The notes under the pieces: generated by a model
The model's database searches: none
Told to the model about the DNA's origin: nothing
What the model saw: the letters and a program-made list of their open reading frames with translations, nothing else
Translations under genes and position numbers: made by a program
Assembly (NCBI GenBank): GCA_011389575.1
Contig: JAABUB010000002.1
Location: forward strand, 1-64,000
Reading direction: 5' to 3'
Length of the DNA: 64,000 nt
Origin: Desulfotignum sp.
GTDB lineage: Bacteria; Desulfobacterota; Desulfobacteria; Desulfobacterales; Desulfobacteraceae
Shown here: positions 27,702 to 37,400 of the stretch, in pieces
How the letters are laid out: each line of letters starts with the position of its first letter
How positions within the stretch are numbered: position 1 is the first letter of the stretch

Positions 27702-29459
27702 CTAATCTATCGGCTTAACCACGCACAGAGACCAGATGTTTCCGATGCCGTTCACTTTTTCCACCCAGCCTTCAAAGCGTTTGTTTACGGTGGCTTCGAT
27801 GATATGGGGATTGTATAAGGGATAATAGGGCACATCTTCCAGGAGCATTTCCTGCATTTTATAAATCATCTGCCTGCGTTTTTCAACATCTACAACCAGG
27901 CGCTGCTCTGCGGCCAGGGTGTCGAACGCCTCATTTGTGTATCCACTCATGTTCCAGCCATTGGGCCTGTCATTTTCCGAAGAGAAAAACGCCCCCAGAT
28001 AATCAGGATCCAGATTCAGTTTGCCGTATCCCAGGACAAATGCATCGAAATCGTGTTTTCCCTTGACTGTTTCCAGCAGGGAATTAAAGGACATGGGCCT
28101 GGCAAAGGCAGGCAGGCCAAGTTTTCTGAGCCACTCCTGGATCATGGTACCGGCAAAGGCCCGTTTGGGGTCATAATCCGCCGGAGGGGTCAGAATAACA
28201 AATTTGTCCATTTTTTCCCCGGAGGGCAGGAGAATGTCCGAGGGAGTGGCCAGTGTTCCATCATCATTTACCGGTGGTACTTCCCAGGAATATCCGGCAG
28301 ATTTGAGCATGTCCCGGGCTGCGGTGATCCGCTGTTTTTCGTCCATGCCCGCCCCGTATTTTCTCACATCAGGGTTATGCCAGAAATGGTTGCCCGAGGG
28401 TATAATGGAATCCATGGGAGTGCCGTAATCCTGAAGAATCCGGTTCAGAATGAACTGCTTGTCCACGACGGTTGCAACTGCCTGGCGCAGAATTTTGTCA
28501 TCAAAAGGGGGTCTGCGCAGATTGAATCCCAGATAATACAGGGCGCTTTTTTTATTAAAGTGCAGGTCTATATCGGCATTTTCTTCCAGATCCTGGATAT
28601 AGCCGGGCTGGATGTCCCACCAGTAATAATCGATATCCCCTTTTTTTAAAGCCAGAATCGCCACATCCGTGGTCCCGTAAATATTGAACAAAAGATTGTC
28701 CACATAAGGACCCAGATCAAAGCCTGCAATATTTTTGCCCTCCCCGAAAAAATAGGGATTTTTTTTCATGTGTATATAAGCGCCCTTCTCGTATTCATGC
28801 AGTATAAAAGGGCCGGTTCCCAGGGGCTTTTCCACCTGAAAATCCTGCAGGATACGCAGGGGTTTTTCTTTGGTCAAAGCATTTTCAGCCACAGGTCCCC
28901 ATTCTTTTTTGGACACCATGGGAGCGGTCATGACCCGTGACATGAAAATAGCGGAAGGCTCTTTTAAATGAAAGACCACGGTATGGGCATCAGGGGCTTC
29001 CAATTTTTCAATTATTTTCCATTTGCTGTAGTACCTGGGAATTTTAAAATCAAAAAACAGCTGCTTGGTGAACAGCACATCTTCACTGGTAAAATCGGAT
29101 CCGTCAGACCATTTGGCCTTTCGCAGATGTATGGTATACGTCAATGCGTCTTCATCAAACACCGGTTCTTCTTTTGCCAGCCAGGGAATGATTTCCAGGG
29201 TTTCGGGGTGACGACGGAAAAGCGGCTGATAGATCTGTGACAGAATGTTGCGCGAATTGATATCGGTACCCAGCCAGAGATTCAACGACCGGGGTTCTTC
29301 AGGCAGTCCGATTTTCAAAAAAGTGGTATCCTCAGATTTTTGACAGGATACCCCCAACCCTGTGATGACTATCAAAAAAACCGCCGGCAGCAGCCGTGTA
29401 AAAAAAATGTTATACCACCTGTGGGAAACGTTTTTTGGCATTGTCCTGTTTTGATGCAC
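27702..29459 (-). CDS. oppA: Peptide ABC transporter substrate-binding lipoprotein (SBP family 5)
   Basis: A 585-aa family-5 solute-binding protein. The N-terminal signal ends in a lipobox (GLGVSC), so it is probably a lipoprotein. SBP_5 landmarks include LPEEPRSLNLWLGTDINSRN, the KWSDGSDFTSEDVLFT motif and GTGPFIL. The start is either the GTG at 29459, with a strong AGGAG seven bases upstream, or the ATG at 29441. I favour the GTG, which overlaps the upstream ATP-grasp gene by 50 bp. The substrate could be a peptide, but nickel or other small molecules are also carried by this family. Confidence 0.88.
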   Translation of the reverse strand: MHQNRTMPKNVSHRWYNIFFTRLLPAVFLIVITGLGVSCQKSEDTTFLKIGLPEEPRSLNLWLGTDINSRNILSQIYQPLFRRHPETLEIIPWLAKEEPVFDEDALTYTIHLRKAKWSDGSDFTSEDVLFTKQLFFDFKIPRYYSKWKIIEKLEAPDAHTVVFHLKEPSAIFMSRVMTAPMVSKKEWGPVAENALTKEKPLRILQDFQVEKPLGTGPFILHEYEKGAYIHMKKNPYFFGEGKNIAGFDLGPYVDNLLFNIYGTTDVAILALKKGDIDYYWWDIQPGYIQDLEENADIDLHFNKKSALYYLGFNLRRPPFDDKILRQAVATVVDKQFILNRILQDYGTPMDSIIPSGNHFWHNPDVRKYGAGMDEKQRITAARDMLKSAGYSWEVPPVNDDGTLATPSDILLPSGEKMDKFVILTPPADYDPKRAFAGTMIQEWLRKLGLPAFARPMSFNSLLETVKGKHDFDAFVLGYGKLNLDPDYLGAFFSSENDRPNGWNMSGYTNEAFDTLAAEQRLVVDVEKRRQMIYKMQEMLLEDVPYYPLYNPHIIEATVNKRFEGWVEKVNGIGNIWSLCVVKPID

Positions 29460-30432
29460 TGATTTTCTCCTCTATAAAATCCACTACTTTGGTTTCAAGC
29501 CTCTGACTGTTAAACCGGTTTATCCGGGGAATGCCGCCGGGACTGATGCAATTGATTTCAACCAGTTTGTCGCCTATGATATCAATACCCACAAAAAAGA
29601 GGCCGTCTTTTCTCAGCTTGGGTTTAATACGGCGGCAGACCTCTTTTTGGGCCTCGGTGATCTCGTGTTTGAAGGCCAGTGCCCCGGCATGGACATTGGT
29701 ACGAAAATCACCTGAGATGGACCGCCTGCCCATGGCCCCCAGAATTTCGCCGTTGAGCAAAAGAATCCGGACATCGCCCTCTTCCTTGACCTGTTTTAAA
29801 TATTCCTGCACCATTATGGGCCGTCGTTCCGGATAGGGTTTGCCTGCCTTGACATAATAATTGATCAGGGAGTTGAGATTTTCCTGGTCCTGGTTGCTCA
29901 CCTTGATCACCCCGTGCCCCCCGTGCCCGTGCAGGGGCTTGATGACCATGGCCCCGCCAAAATCATCAATGATTTTTTTCAACCGGTTGGGATCCCTGGA
30001 CACATGGGTTTCAGGAATGATATCAGGAAAATTAAGAATATATGCTTTGCTGTTGCCGTTGAGCTGGCCCAGGGTATTGTTTACCAGAAACACCCGGTCG
30101 CTCACCGGTCCTAAAAATTCCAGCATCTCATAATTGATGGGCGGATCTTTTCTCAAAAACAGGACATCCAGGTCTGTCACTGTTTCAAATATCAGCTCTT
30201 CCTTATCCAGGCATTGGATCAACTCGGCCCAGTAGGCCTGAATGGAAGCATCTTTTGTCACTGAGATATGGCGCATTCTTGCCACCACTTCATTTTTGCG
30301 GACATACACATCATGGGGTTCGAGAAAATAGACCTCATGGCCCCGCTGGTTGGACTCATACATGATATGGGCAGTGGTGTCCCAGACCGGATCGATCTGC
30401 CGCAAATCATCCATTAAAAATGCGATTTCCAT
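29410..30432 (-). CDS. Glutathione synthetase-like ATP-grasp ligase
   Basis: A 340-aa protein closely resembling GshB: VLFLRKDPPINYEML (N-terminal domain), GGAMVIKPLHGHGGHGV and IMVQEYL (ATP-grasp), and FVGIDIIGDKLVEINCISPGGI (Mg/ATP site and substrate loop). GshB joins gamma-glutamylcysteine and glycine. The fold also serves other amino-acid ligations, so the substrate is not certain. I use the ATG at 30432; the track GTG at 30456 is the alternative, and the GGAGG between them suits neither perfectly. It heads the opp operon and overlaps oppA, which is an unusual pairing. No gshA is in the window. Confidence 0.82.
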   Translation of the reverse strand: MEIAFLMDDLRQIDPVWDTTAHIMYESNQRGHEVYFLEPHDVYVRKNEVVARMRHISVTKDASIQAYWAELIQCLDKEELIFETVTDLDVLFLRKDPPINYEMLEFLGPVSDRVFLVNNTLGQLNGNSKAYILNFPDIIPETHVSRDPNRLKKIIDDFGGAMVIKPLHGHGGHGVIKVSNQDQENLNSLINYYVKAGKPYPERRPIMVQEYLKQVKEEGDVRILLLNGEILGAMGRRSISGDFRTNVHAGALAFKHEITEAQKEVCRRIKPKLRKDGLFFVGIDIIGDKLVEINCISPGGIPRINRFNSQRLETKVVDFIEEKISASKQDNAKKRFPQVV

Positions 30433-30558
30433 GATATCTGTGTAAGACCTCCGCACATCAGTACCTTCCGGGTTAAAAATTCTTCTAGAATGCTTTTCTT
30501 TGTAAGGTAAGTCAAGACAGCAAAATTGTCAAATGCTTATGAAAATTTTATGAAACAC

Positions 30559-30587
30559 AAGACAAACCCGGCATATTTGTGTAATAT
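30559..30587 (+). promoter_or_regulatory. Candidate promoter of the radical SAM gene at 30626
   Basis: AAGACA and TAATAT are spaced by 17 bp, 38 bp before the start codon. The match is moderate. The intergenic region is shared with the divergent GshB-like/opp operon, where TTGACA also occurs on the minus strand. Confidence 0.35.
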
Positions 30588-30625
30588 TATAGCTTTTACT
30601 ACCCAACTCATACTGGAGGGGATAC

Positions 30626-31858
30626 ATGGGAAACACCCTTTTTATTCAATTTTTCAGCCAGACCGGCAGCGGGTGGTTTGACCTGTGCAACGGATTTTCA
30701 GATACCTGGGACCTGTGCCGCAGCAAAGGGGATTTTCTGTGGATTCCCCTTGAGCAGGAGACAGACCAATGGTATGACGAAAGCGCTTACACCCCTGTTT
30801 TTCTGCCCATTGAAAAAGGGACCGTATATATAAGCGCAAGTTATGTGAACCAGTTATACCAGGCCTATCTGTGGGCATGCCAGTATCCGGACATCCATTT
30901 TGTTGTGGGCGGTCCGGTGGCATCGGAACGGTATGATACAGCACCGGGGTGGCATTCCGTGCATTTCAAGGTGGAACATCCTTTGCCCTCCAACCTGGTT
31001 TTGACCGGACAAAGCGTTGAATCCCTGTTCGGGGTGCCTGAGTTTTCCGGCAGATGGCATCTGGAAGTACCGGAGCAGATCCCGGAAAACAACCGGATCT
31101 ATTTTTCCTATACCCTTGAAAACCAGTGCTATTGGAAAAAATGTCCGTTTTGTTCCATTGCCCAGCATTCCTCTGCGCATTTCCGGAAACGCAAGGTGCT
31201 GGATCTGGGCTTTACAGACCTGGATTACACCGGACACAAGATCGTCCGGCTCAACACCGGATCCATGACACCGGAACATATCAGAAACATTCTGCCTGTT
31301 CTGCCTGTGCGCCCGGATATGGAGTACCGGTTTTTCATGCGGGCTGCCGCAGCGGAAACCAGGGCCATGGAAGCGGCTGTATCCAGGATGAAAGGTTCGA
31401 TTCCGGACTGCACCCTGGGATTTGGCATTGAATTTCCTTCAGACCGCATGTGGCAATACCTGAACAAGGGAACCCGCATGGATGAAGTGATAAAAACGCT
31501 TACGTTCTGTACAAAAATCGGTTTCAAGGTCAATGCCAACGTCATTTTGGGCTGGAACAACCTGGTGGAACAAGACCTGCGTGACCTGGAAGGGTTCATG
31601 GAAAACCTGTCTGCACACAGTGTCACCACCCTTCAGCTGCGCTGGCTGTTTGCCCATCCCTATACCCGGATTTACGAGACCTATGACGGGGTACAAAACA
31701 GTATCCGGCTGGGGCCTTTTAACTGCGGGTTCAATGTAAGGGTCAACCCGGATCAGCAGGAACTGAACCAGCGTGCCGGCCGGATAATTAAAAAATACTG
31801 TGAAAAAAAGGGCATCACACTTCAGGGATACAAAAATTTGAACAAGGGACAGGCATAA
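30626..31858 (+). CDS. Radical SAM-like protein (B12-type architecture), unknown function
   Basis: A 410-aa protein. The N-terminal ~150 residues look like a B12-binding-like Rossmann fold (strands TVYISASYVNQLYQAY and HFVVGGPV) without an obvious DxHxxG cobalamin motif. The radical SAM part has NQCYWKKCPFCSI, a Cx4Cx2C cysteine triad seen in a group of B12-type radical SAM enzymes, rather than CxxxCxxC. Barrel strands follow (GFGIEFPSDRMWQYLNKGTR, VNANVILGW). A good GGAGGGG site precedes ATG 30626. I see no precursor-peptide ORF beside it. It is divergent from the GshB-like/opp operon and may share regulation with it. Confidence 0.78.
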   Translation: MGNTLFIQFFSQTGSGWFDLCNGFSDTWDLCRSKGDFLWIPLEQETDQWYDESAYTPVFLPIEKGTVYISASYVNQLYQAYLWACQYPDIHFVVGGPVASERYDTAPGWHSVHFKVEHPLPSNLVLTGQSVESLFGVPEFSGRWHLEVPEQIPENNRIYFSYTLENQCYWKKCPFCSIAQHSSAHFRKRKVLDLGFTDLDYTGHKIVRLNTGSMTPEHIRNILPVLPVRPDMEYRFFMRAAAAETRAMEAAVSRMKGSIPDCTLGFGIEFPSDRMWQYLNKGTRMDEVIKTLTFCTKIGFKVNANVILGWNNLVEQDLRDLEGFMENLSAHSVTTLQLRWLFAHPYTRIYETYDGVQNSIRLGPFNCGFNVRVNPDQQELNQRAGRIIKKYCEKKGITLQGYKNLNKGQA

Positions 31859-32004
31859 CTGTCAAACCTCTTGTCCAGCCTTTTTGGGGCAATGCAGTCG
31901 CATTGACAATAAAATGCAGATGGTTATCCTGATGAGAGGCATCACAGGCAATAATATTTGGATGCAAGCCGGACAACCGATATCCATCCGCCTTGGGAGA
32001 CCCG

Positions 32005-33435
32005 ATGATGTTCAGGAAAAACAGCAGAAATAACGGGGTCCGGGAAATCCTGATAATGGGGGTTTTCTGGCGGATTCTTTTTATTGAGGCGGTGCTTCTG
32101 GTATATTCCCTTGTTTATCGCTGGCTGACAGAAGATGCCGGCCCGATGGAGCTTTTCTGGTATGCCCTAAGAATTATGGTGCTGGTGGGCATTATCATTG
32201 TATTCATGGTGGTGAGCCTGAAACGGTTTCTCACCCGAAAGATCATCGATCCCCTGGAGCGGATCGCTGCAGCCAACAGGGAAATTGAAACAGATTTTTC
32301 CAGGGCAGGTACTGTCAATCTGCCCGGCGATACCCCGGATGAAATCACAACCATTGTCACCTCCAGAGCGGCCATGCTCAAACGGGTCATCCAGGTATCT
32401 GACCAGCGGCTCCACCTGGTGAATTTTATAAAAGAAACCTTTGGGCGGTATCTTTCAAAAAAAGTGGTGGAAGAAATTCTTTCTTCCAAAAGGGGCGGGC
32501 AGATCGGGGGCACCCGCAAGACCGTCACCGTTCTCATGTCGGATCTGCGGGGATTTACCAGCCTTTCAGAATCACGGGATCCTGAAGAAATGGTGCAGCT
32601 GCTCAACCGGTACCTCAAAAAAATGTCTGCTATCATCCTGTCATATGACGGCATTATCGATGAAATCATCGGGGATGCCATGCTTGCGGTATTCGGCGCC
32701 CCTGAACCCCACGAAAACGATCCGGAACGGGCCATTGCCTGTGCCCTGGAAATGCAGAACTGCCTGGTCCACCTCAATAAAGAGATCACAAAGGAAGGAT
32801 ATCCAGCCCTTGAAATGGGTATCGGCATCAATACAGGCAGTGTGATTGTGGGAAATATCGGATCAGAGCTGCGCATGAAATACGGCATTGTGGGTGATAC
32901 AGTCAACCGGGTGGCCAGGATCGAATCCAACAGCATCGGGGGCCAGGTGCTCATCGGTGAGTCCACCTGTAAAGCGGTCCATGCCACTTTAAAAACAGAT
33001 CCTCCCAAGACCATAATGATGAAAGGCATGAAAAAACCACTTGTTTTTTATGCGGTATATGCCATTGAGATGGAGGGAAAAACAATTGCCATAAAGGTGC
33101 CCGCAGCCCCCGGTCCCCTGCTGGACATCCAGATACCGGTGCACTGCTGGGTTATTCAGGATAAAAAACTTGCATCCCTCCCCATAGCCGGTACCACCCT
33201 TTTTATGGATGAAACCCAGATCCATATCCGGACCACGACCCCTGTCGCACCGCTGACAGATGTGAGGCTCAACTTTGATTTCTGCCTGGAAGCCCATTGT
33301 TTCGGTGACATCTATGCCAAATGCACAGCCATTGAAATGGTGCGCGGCAGCCATCACTGTGAGCTGCATGTCACTGCCATGGAAGAAAAAGACCGGGCTG
33401 TCATCAGAAAATGGATGGCAGAAGCAGCTGCCTGA
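32005..33435 (+). CDS. Membrane-anchored class III adenylate/guanylate cyclase with HAMP and PilZ-like domains
   Basis: A 476-aa protein. Two transmembrane helices (about residues 20-40 and 55-75) flank a very short periplasmic loop. A HAMP-like linker (KIIDPLERIAAANREI) follows, then a class III cyclase domain (about 160-350) with metal Asps in LMSDLRGFTSLS and IIGDAMLAVFG and the VNRVARIES Asn/Arg motif. The last ~100 residues resemble a PilZ-type barrel. I start at ATG 32005 with GGGAGA just upstream; 32008 is possible. It lies 122 bp before the SUMF1-like gene and two genes before a cyclic-nucleotide-binding transporter-like protein, which makes a matching effector plausible. Confidence 0.88.
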   Translation: MMFRKNSRNNGVREILIMGVFWRILFIEAVLLVYSLVYRWLTEDAGPMELFWYALRIMVLVGIIIVFMVVSLKRFLTRKIIDPLERIAAANREIETDFSRAGTVNLPGDTPDEITTIVTSRAAMLKRVIQVSDQRLHLVNFIKETFGRYLSKKVVEEILSSKRGGQIGGTRKTVTVLMSDLRGFTSLSESRDPEEMVQLLNRYLKKMSAIILSYDGIIDEIIGDAMLAVFGAPEPHENDPERAIACALEMQNCLVHLNKEITKEGYPALEMGIGINTGSVIVGNIGSELRMKYGIVGDTVNRVARIESNSIGGQVLIGESTCKAVHATLKTDPPKTIMMKGMKKPLVFYAVYAIEMEGKTIAIKVPAAPGPLLDIQIPVHCWVIQDKKLASLPIAGTTLFMDETQIHIRTTTPVAPLTDVRLNFDFCLEAHCFGDIYAKCTAIEMVRGSHHCELHVTAMEEKDRAVIRKWMAEAAA

Positions 33436-33557
33436 CCTTCATGACCCATTGCAGCCGGGGCTTTTTCCTTGACAAGATCTCAAAAAAGTATTTGGATGGT
33501 GCATATAGTTTTCACTGCCGGTTTTTGTAAATATAATATCATCAAGGATTTCTAATA

Positions 33558-34415
33558 ATGGAAAACAACCTGCGCAGACAAGCTGTATCCTTTGACGGCA
33601 GAATAAGGGTAAAATGGTGGGCCTGGTTCCTTTTTTTCTGTTTGATCTGTATCACCCAGGCTGCTGCCGGCGAAGAAAAACAGATCACCAATCATCTGGG
33701 CATGACCTTTATCCGGGTGGCTCCCGGTACATTTCTCATGGGAAGCCCTGAAACCGAAGAACACAGAACAAGCAATGAAACACAGCACCAGGTTCAAATC
33801 AAAAAACCCTTTTACCTCCAGCAAAACGAAGTAACCCTGGAACAATGGCGCTCTGTGATGGGAAAAAGCTGGTTTATCAGACGAGAAGGCACAGCCCGGA
33901 CCCCGGTCACCCGTGTCTCTTTTTTTGATGCCGAAAAATTTATCAGAAAACTCAACAAAAAAGGCGGCGCACAATACCGGCTTCCTTCAGAAGCGGAATG
34001 GGAATATGCCTGCCGGGCCGGCACCACCACCGCATACAGCTGGGGAAATGATATTGACTGTTCCAAGGCCATGTATGCCAATAACCCGAAAAAATTGTGC
34101 GATTGCTGTGACTATTACCGATCTGTGGGACTGCCGGTAGGCGGACCTGCTCCGGTGGGCTCCTTTGCGCCGAATCCATGGGGATTTTATGACATGCACG
34201 GCAATGTCTGGGAATGGTGCGCAGATGTATATAATGAGGATATTCGTACCCCCGGGGGCAGCAGCTTCAATTTTTTTACCACCCTGCCCAGAGTGCGGCG
34301 GGGCGGCAGCTGGTTCAAATACGGCTTTTACCTCAGAAGTGCCAACCGCACCTATGCCCATCCCGGATCCAGGTTCACGACCACCGGATTCAGACTGGTC
34401 CGTGAGACAGATTGA
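33558..34415 (+). CDS. SUMF1/FGE-fold exported protein, probably non-catalytic as FGE
   Basis: A 285-aa protein with an N-terminal signal segment (about residues 18-37, ending QAAAG) and a SUMF1/formylglycine-generating-enzyme fold. Markers are TFLMGSPETEEHR, YRLPSEAEWEYACRAGT, NPWGFYDMHGNVWEWC and VRRGGSWFKYG...FRLVRE. The active-site cysteine pair of true FGEs, which follows the GGS motif, is absent here (GGSWFKYGFYLRSANR). No sulfatase gene is nearby. It is therefore more likely one of the broad group of SUMF1-fold proteins with binding or unknown function. An unusual CDCC cluster (KLCDCCDYY) is present. The stop overlaps the next gene's start (TGATG), so the two are translationally coupled. 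Confidence 0.85.
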   Translation: MENNLRRQAVSFDGRIRVKWWAWFLFFCLICITQAAAGEEKQITNHLGMTFIRVAPGTFLMGSPETEEHRTSNETQHQVQIKKPFYLQQNEVTLEQWRSVMGKSWFIRREGTARTPVTRVSFFDAEKFIRKLNKKGGAQYRLPSEAEWEYACRAGTTTAYSWGNDIDCSKAMYANNPKKLCDCCDYYRSVGLPVGGPAPVGSFAPNPWGFYDMHGNVWEWCADVYNEDIRTPGGSSFNFFTTLPRVRRGGSWFKYGFYLRSANRTYAHPGSRFTTTGFRLVRETD

Positions 34416-37400
34416 TGCGCGCAAAACTATTAGACTTTCTCAAGATATATGAAGAAGAACTCACCTTGTTTTTGTGGACGGCCGCCCTTTTGTTCATCAT
34501 CCGCAGTTCAGGCATCATCCTCAACAACTATGCGGAAACCGCCTTTTTAAAGCGCTACGGGGTGGAATATCTGCCCATGGTCAATATGCTCAATGCAGTG
34601 GCCACCTTTTTTGTCACCGGATTTCTGGCCGCTTTTTTGAGCAAGACGTCAGGGGCCAGGCTCTTGTCATATGTCTTTATTTTCTCAGGCATCGTTGTTA
34701 CAGTGATTCGGTTGCTCATCCCCTTTGGCATCAATTTGTTATACCCTCTGCTGTTTATGCTCAAAAGCCAGTTTGAACTGCTCCATGCCCTGCTGTTCTG
34801 GAACATGTGCAATGACCTTTTCAACACCCGTCAGTCCAAGCGGCTGTTCCCTTTGCTCACCGCAGGGGGGGTCATCGGTCTCATCCTGGGCAGTTTTGGT
34901 ACACCCCATTTTGCAAACCTTTTCAGCATGGACAACCTGTTGTATCTATACCTTTTTACCACTGTTGCCGGTGCATTCATGATCCAGGCCATGGGGCGCA
35001 GTTACGCCACTTTGATATTCACGGAAAAAACCGGGACACCAGGCAAAAAAAAGCCTGCCATGATCGAAGAAATAAAAAGGGTGTACCCCCTGGTGAAAGA
35101 TTCCATTCTGGTAAAAATAGTGCTGGTCCTGACATTCATGCCCAATGTGGTCATTCCCATCATGAACTACCAGTTCAATTATGCTGTAAATGAACGATTT
35201 GCCTCGGAAAGCACCATGATTCAGTTTTTCGGTAATTTCAGGGGGGTGCTGTATATTGTCAGTCTGTTTATTTTATTGTTTGTGGGACGAATTTACGGCC
35301 GGTGGGGACTGCCCGTGGCTCTCATGTTTCACCCCTTCAACTATATGGTGGCATTTATGGCCTTTCTGCTGCGCTTTGACGTGTTTTCAGCCATGTATGC
35401 CAAGATGTCCACCAACATCATCCGCACAACCATTAACGGACCAGCCAACAGCATTCTCATCGGGCTCTTTCCTGAATCCTACCGGGACATGATCCGTCCT
35501 TTTTTACGGGGCACTGTTGTCAGGCTGGCCCTGTTCACAGGATCCGCACTGATCCTGATTTCCACACCATTGTTTCATCCCCGGTATCTGACCCTGGTGG
35601 CCCTGCCTTTTCTCATTGCCTGGGTGGCGGCTCCGTTTGTGCTCAAAGCCAATTACTCAAAAATTTTACTGGATATGATCTCCAAAAACCTGCTGGATAT
35701 CAAAAGCCTTGACCAGAAAGAACTGGGCCAGATCTTTAAGCAGGAAGAAACACTGGCAGACCTGGAATCCTCATTTCTGGCTGCCCGGGGCAGTGATGCA
35801 CTCTGGTATGCCAGACTGTTGAAAAATTTTTCCCCGGAGCGGCTGGACCGATTGATTCTCAAAAATCTGGACCACCAGGATGAGGATACCCAGGTGGGAC
35901 TTATCAAAATGATCTCCCCTGAATTCGGACCACAGGCTGCAAGAGAACTGGTCCCCTATTTGTCCCCCCACCGTCATGAAACCACCATCGCCATCTTAAA
36001 GCTTATCATCCAGCATGGTATCCAGACTGTGAAACCATCTGATTTCTCCAGCTATATGAACAGTTCCCACCCGGTGGTCAGGGGATTTGCCTGTGCATGC
36101 CGGTATGCCGACCAGCCGGAATCTCTACGGAAATGTATCGATGACTGGCTGTCCCACACAGATAAAACCTTTCGCCAGTCCGGCATTATCTGTGCCGGAT
36201 TGAGTGGATACCAGGAATATATCCCCAGGCTGCAGGCCCTGCTCGATGAACCTGAAATCGATCCGGTTATACCCGATATCATCAGAGCCCTGTCCCGTTT
36301 ACAGGCTGAGGCAGGCCATTCAGCGGCTTTATCCTACCTGGATCATAATCATAAAGAAGTACGTATGGCAGCTCTGGATGCCCTTTCCATAACAAATGAT
36401 GATACTTTGAAAAAAGCGATTCACCTGCTGGGAGATCCTTCAGATGCCATCCATGACTTTGCCCTGGAAAAAATCAAAACCGCGGACTATCAGAACAATC
36501 TGCTGCTGGTGGAATCTTTGGGACTGCCATCCACCCGGATCAGACGCGGACTTTTTAAACTGCTGGAAACCCTGGATATAAAAGAGTTTGATGTGTTGCT
36601 GTTCGCCAAAAAAAATCTTTCCAAAGCCTATGAATACCTGGCCATGGCCCAATCTATGGAAAACCTTCCCCGGGGCGGGATGCAGGATCTTGCCATGGAA
36701 CATCTTGTGGAAAAAAAAGAAATGGTATTGGAAAACATCCTCAAGGTTCTGGCCATCCATGACCAGACCAAACGAATGAAATCCGCCTGGCAGGGAATTT
36801 TCTCTTCTGATACCCGCCAACGGGCCAATGCCATTGAACTGCTCAATGATGTTCTGGACAAAAAAACCTTTAATACCATGCTGCCGCTTCTGGAAAGCCC
36901 GAACCCTTCGATGGCTTTGACAGAGGGCAGAAAACTTACAAAAATACCAGAATTTGACACAAAAGGAAAACAGGCAATATCAAATCTGCTTTCCTCTGCA
37001 GACTGGGTAGATGTGGTCATTGGGCTGGGGGTTTTACGAGAAACACCAGACATATCCGTCAACCAGGACCTGCTCCAGAACTTGAAACAATCTGATAACC
37101 AGCATATTTTAAGGGAAGTTGACATGATATGGAACAAAAACAAAAAGTCCGGGGAAACAAATGGGGAAGATTCATCCCAAAAATTATCTCTGGGGGAAAA
37201 GATACTTCTTTTAAAGGAAATCGAAATATTTTCAGGGTTGAGCGCCTCGGAACTGGCAGCCATTGCCGGTGTCACCGAGGAGATGGCATATGATAAAGAA
37301 AAGGATGTAATCAAGCAAAACAGTGTTGGCGAAACCGTTTTTCTGATTATTGACGGTGAGGTATCGGTAATCATGGAGCGGGAAAACGGCAACGAGGAGC

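Noticed and set aside
31859-32004. Riboswitch upstream of the cyclase
   Set aside because: Only a 6-bp hairpin (CAATGC/GCATTG) is visible, with no recognisable riboswitch core.
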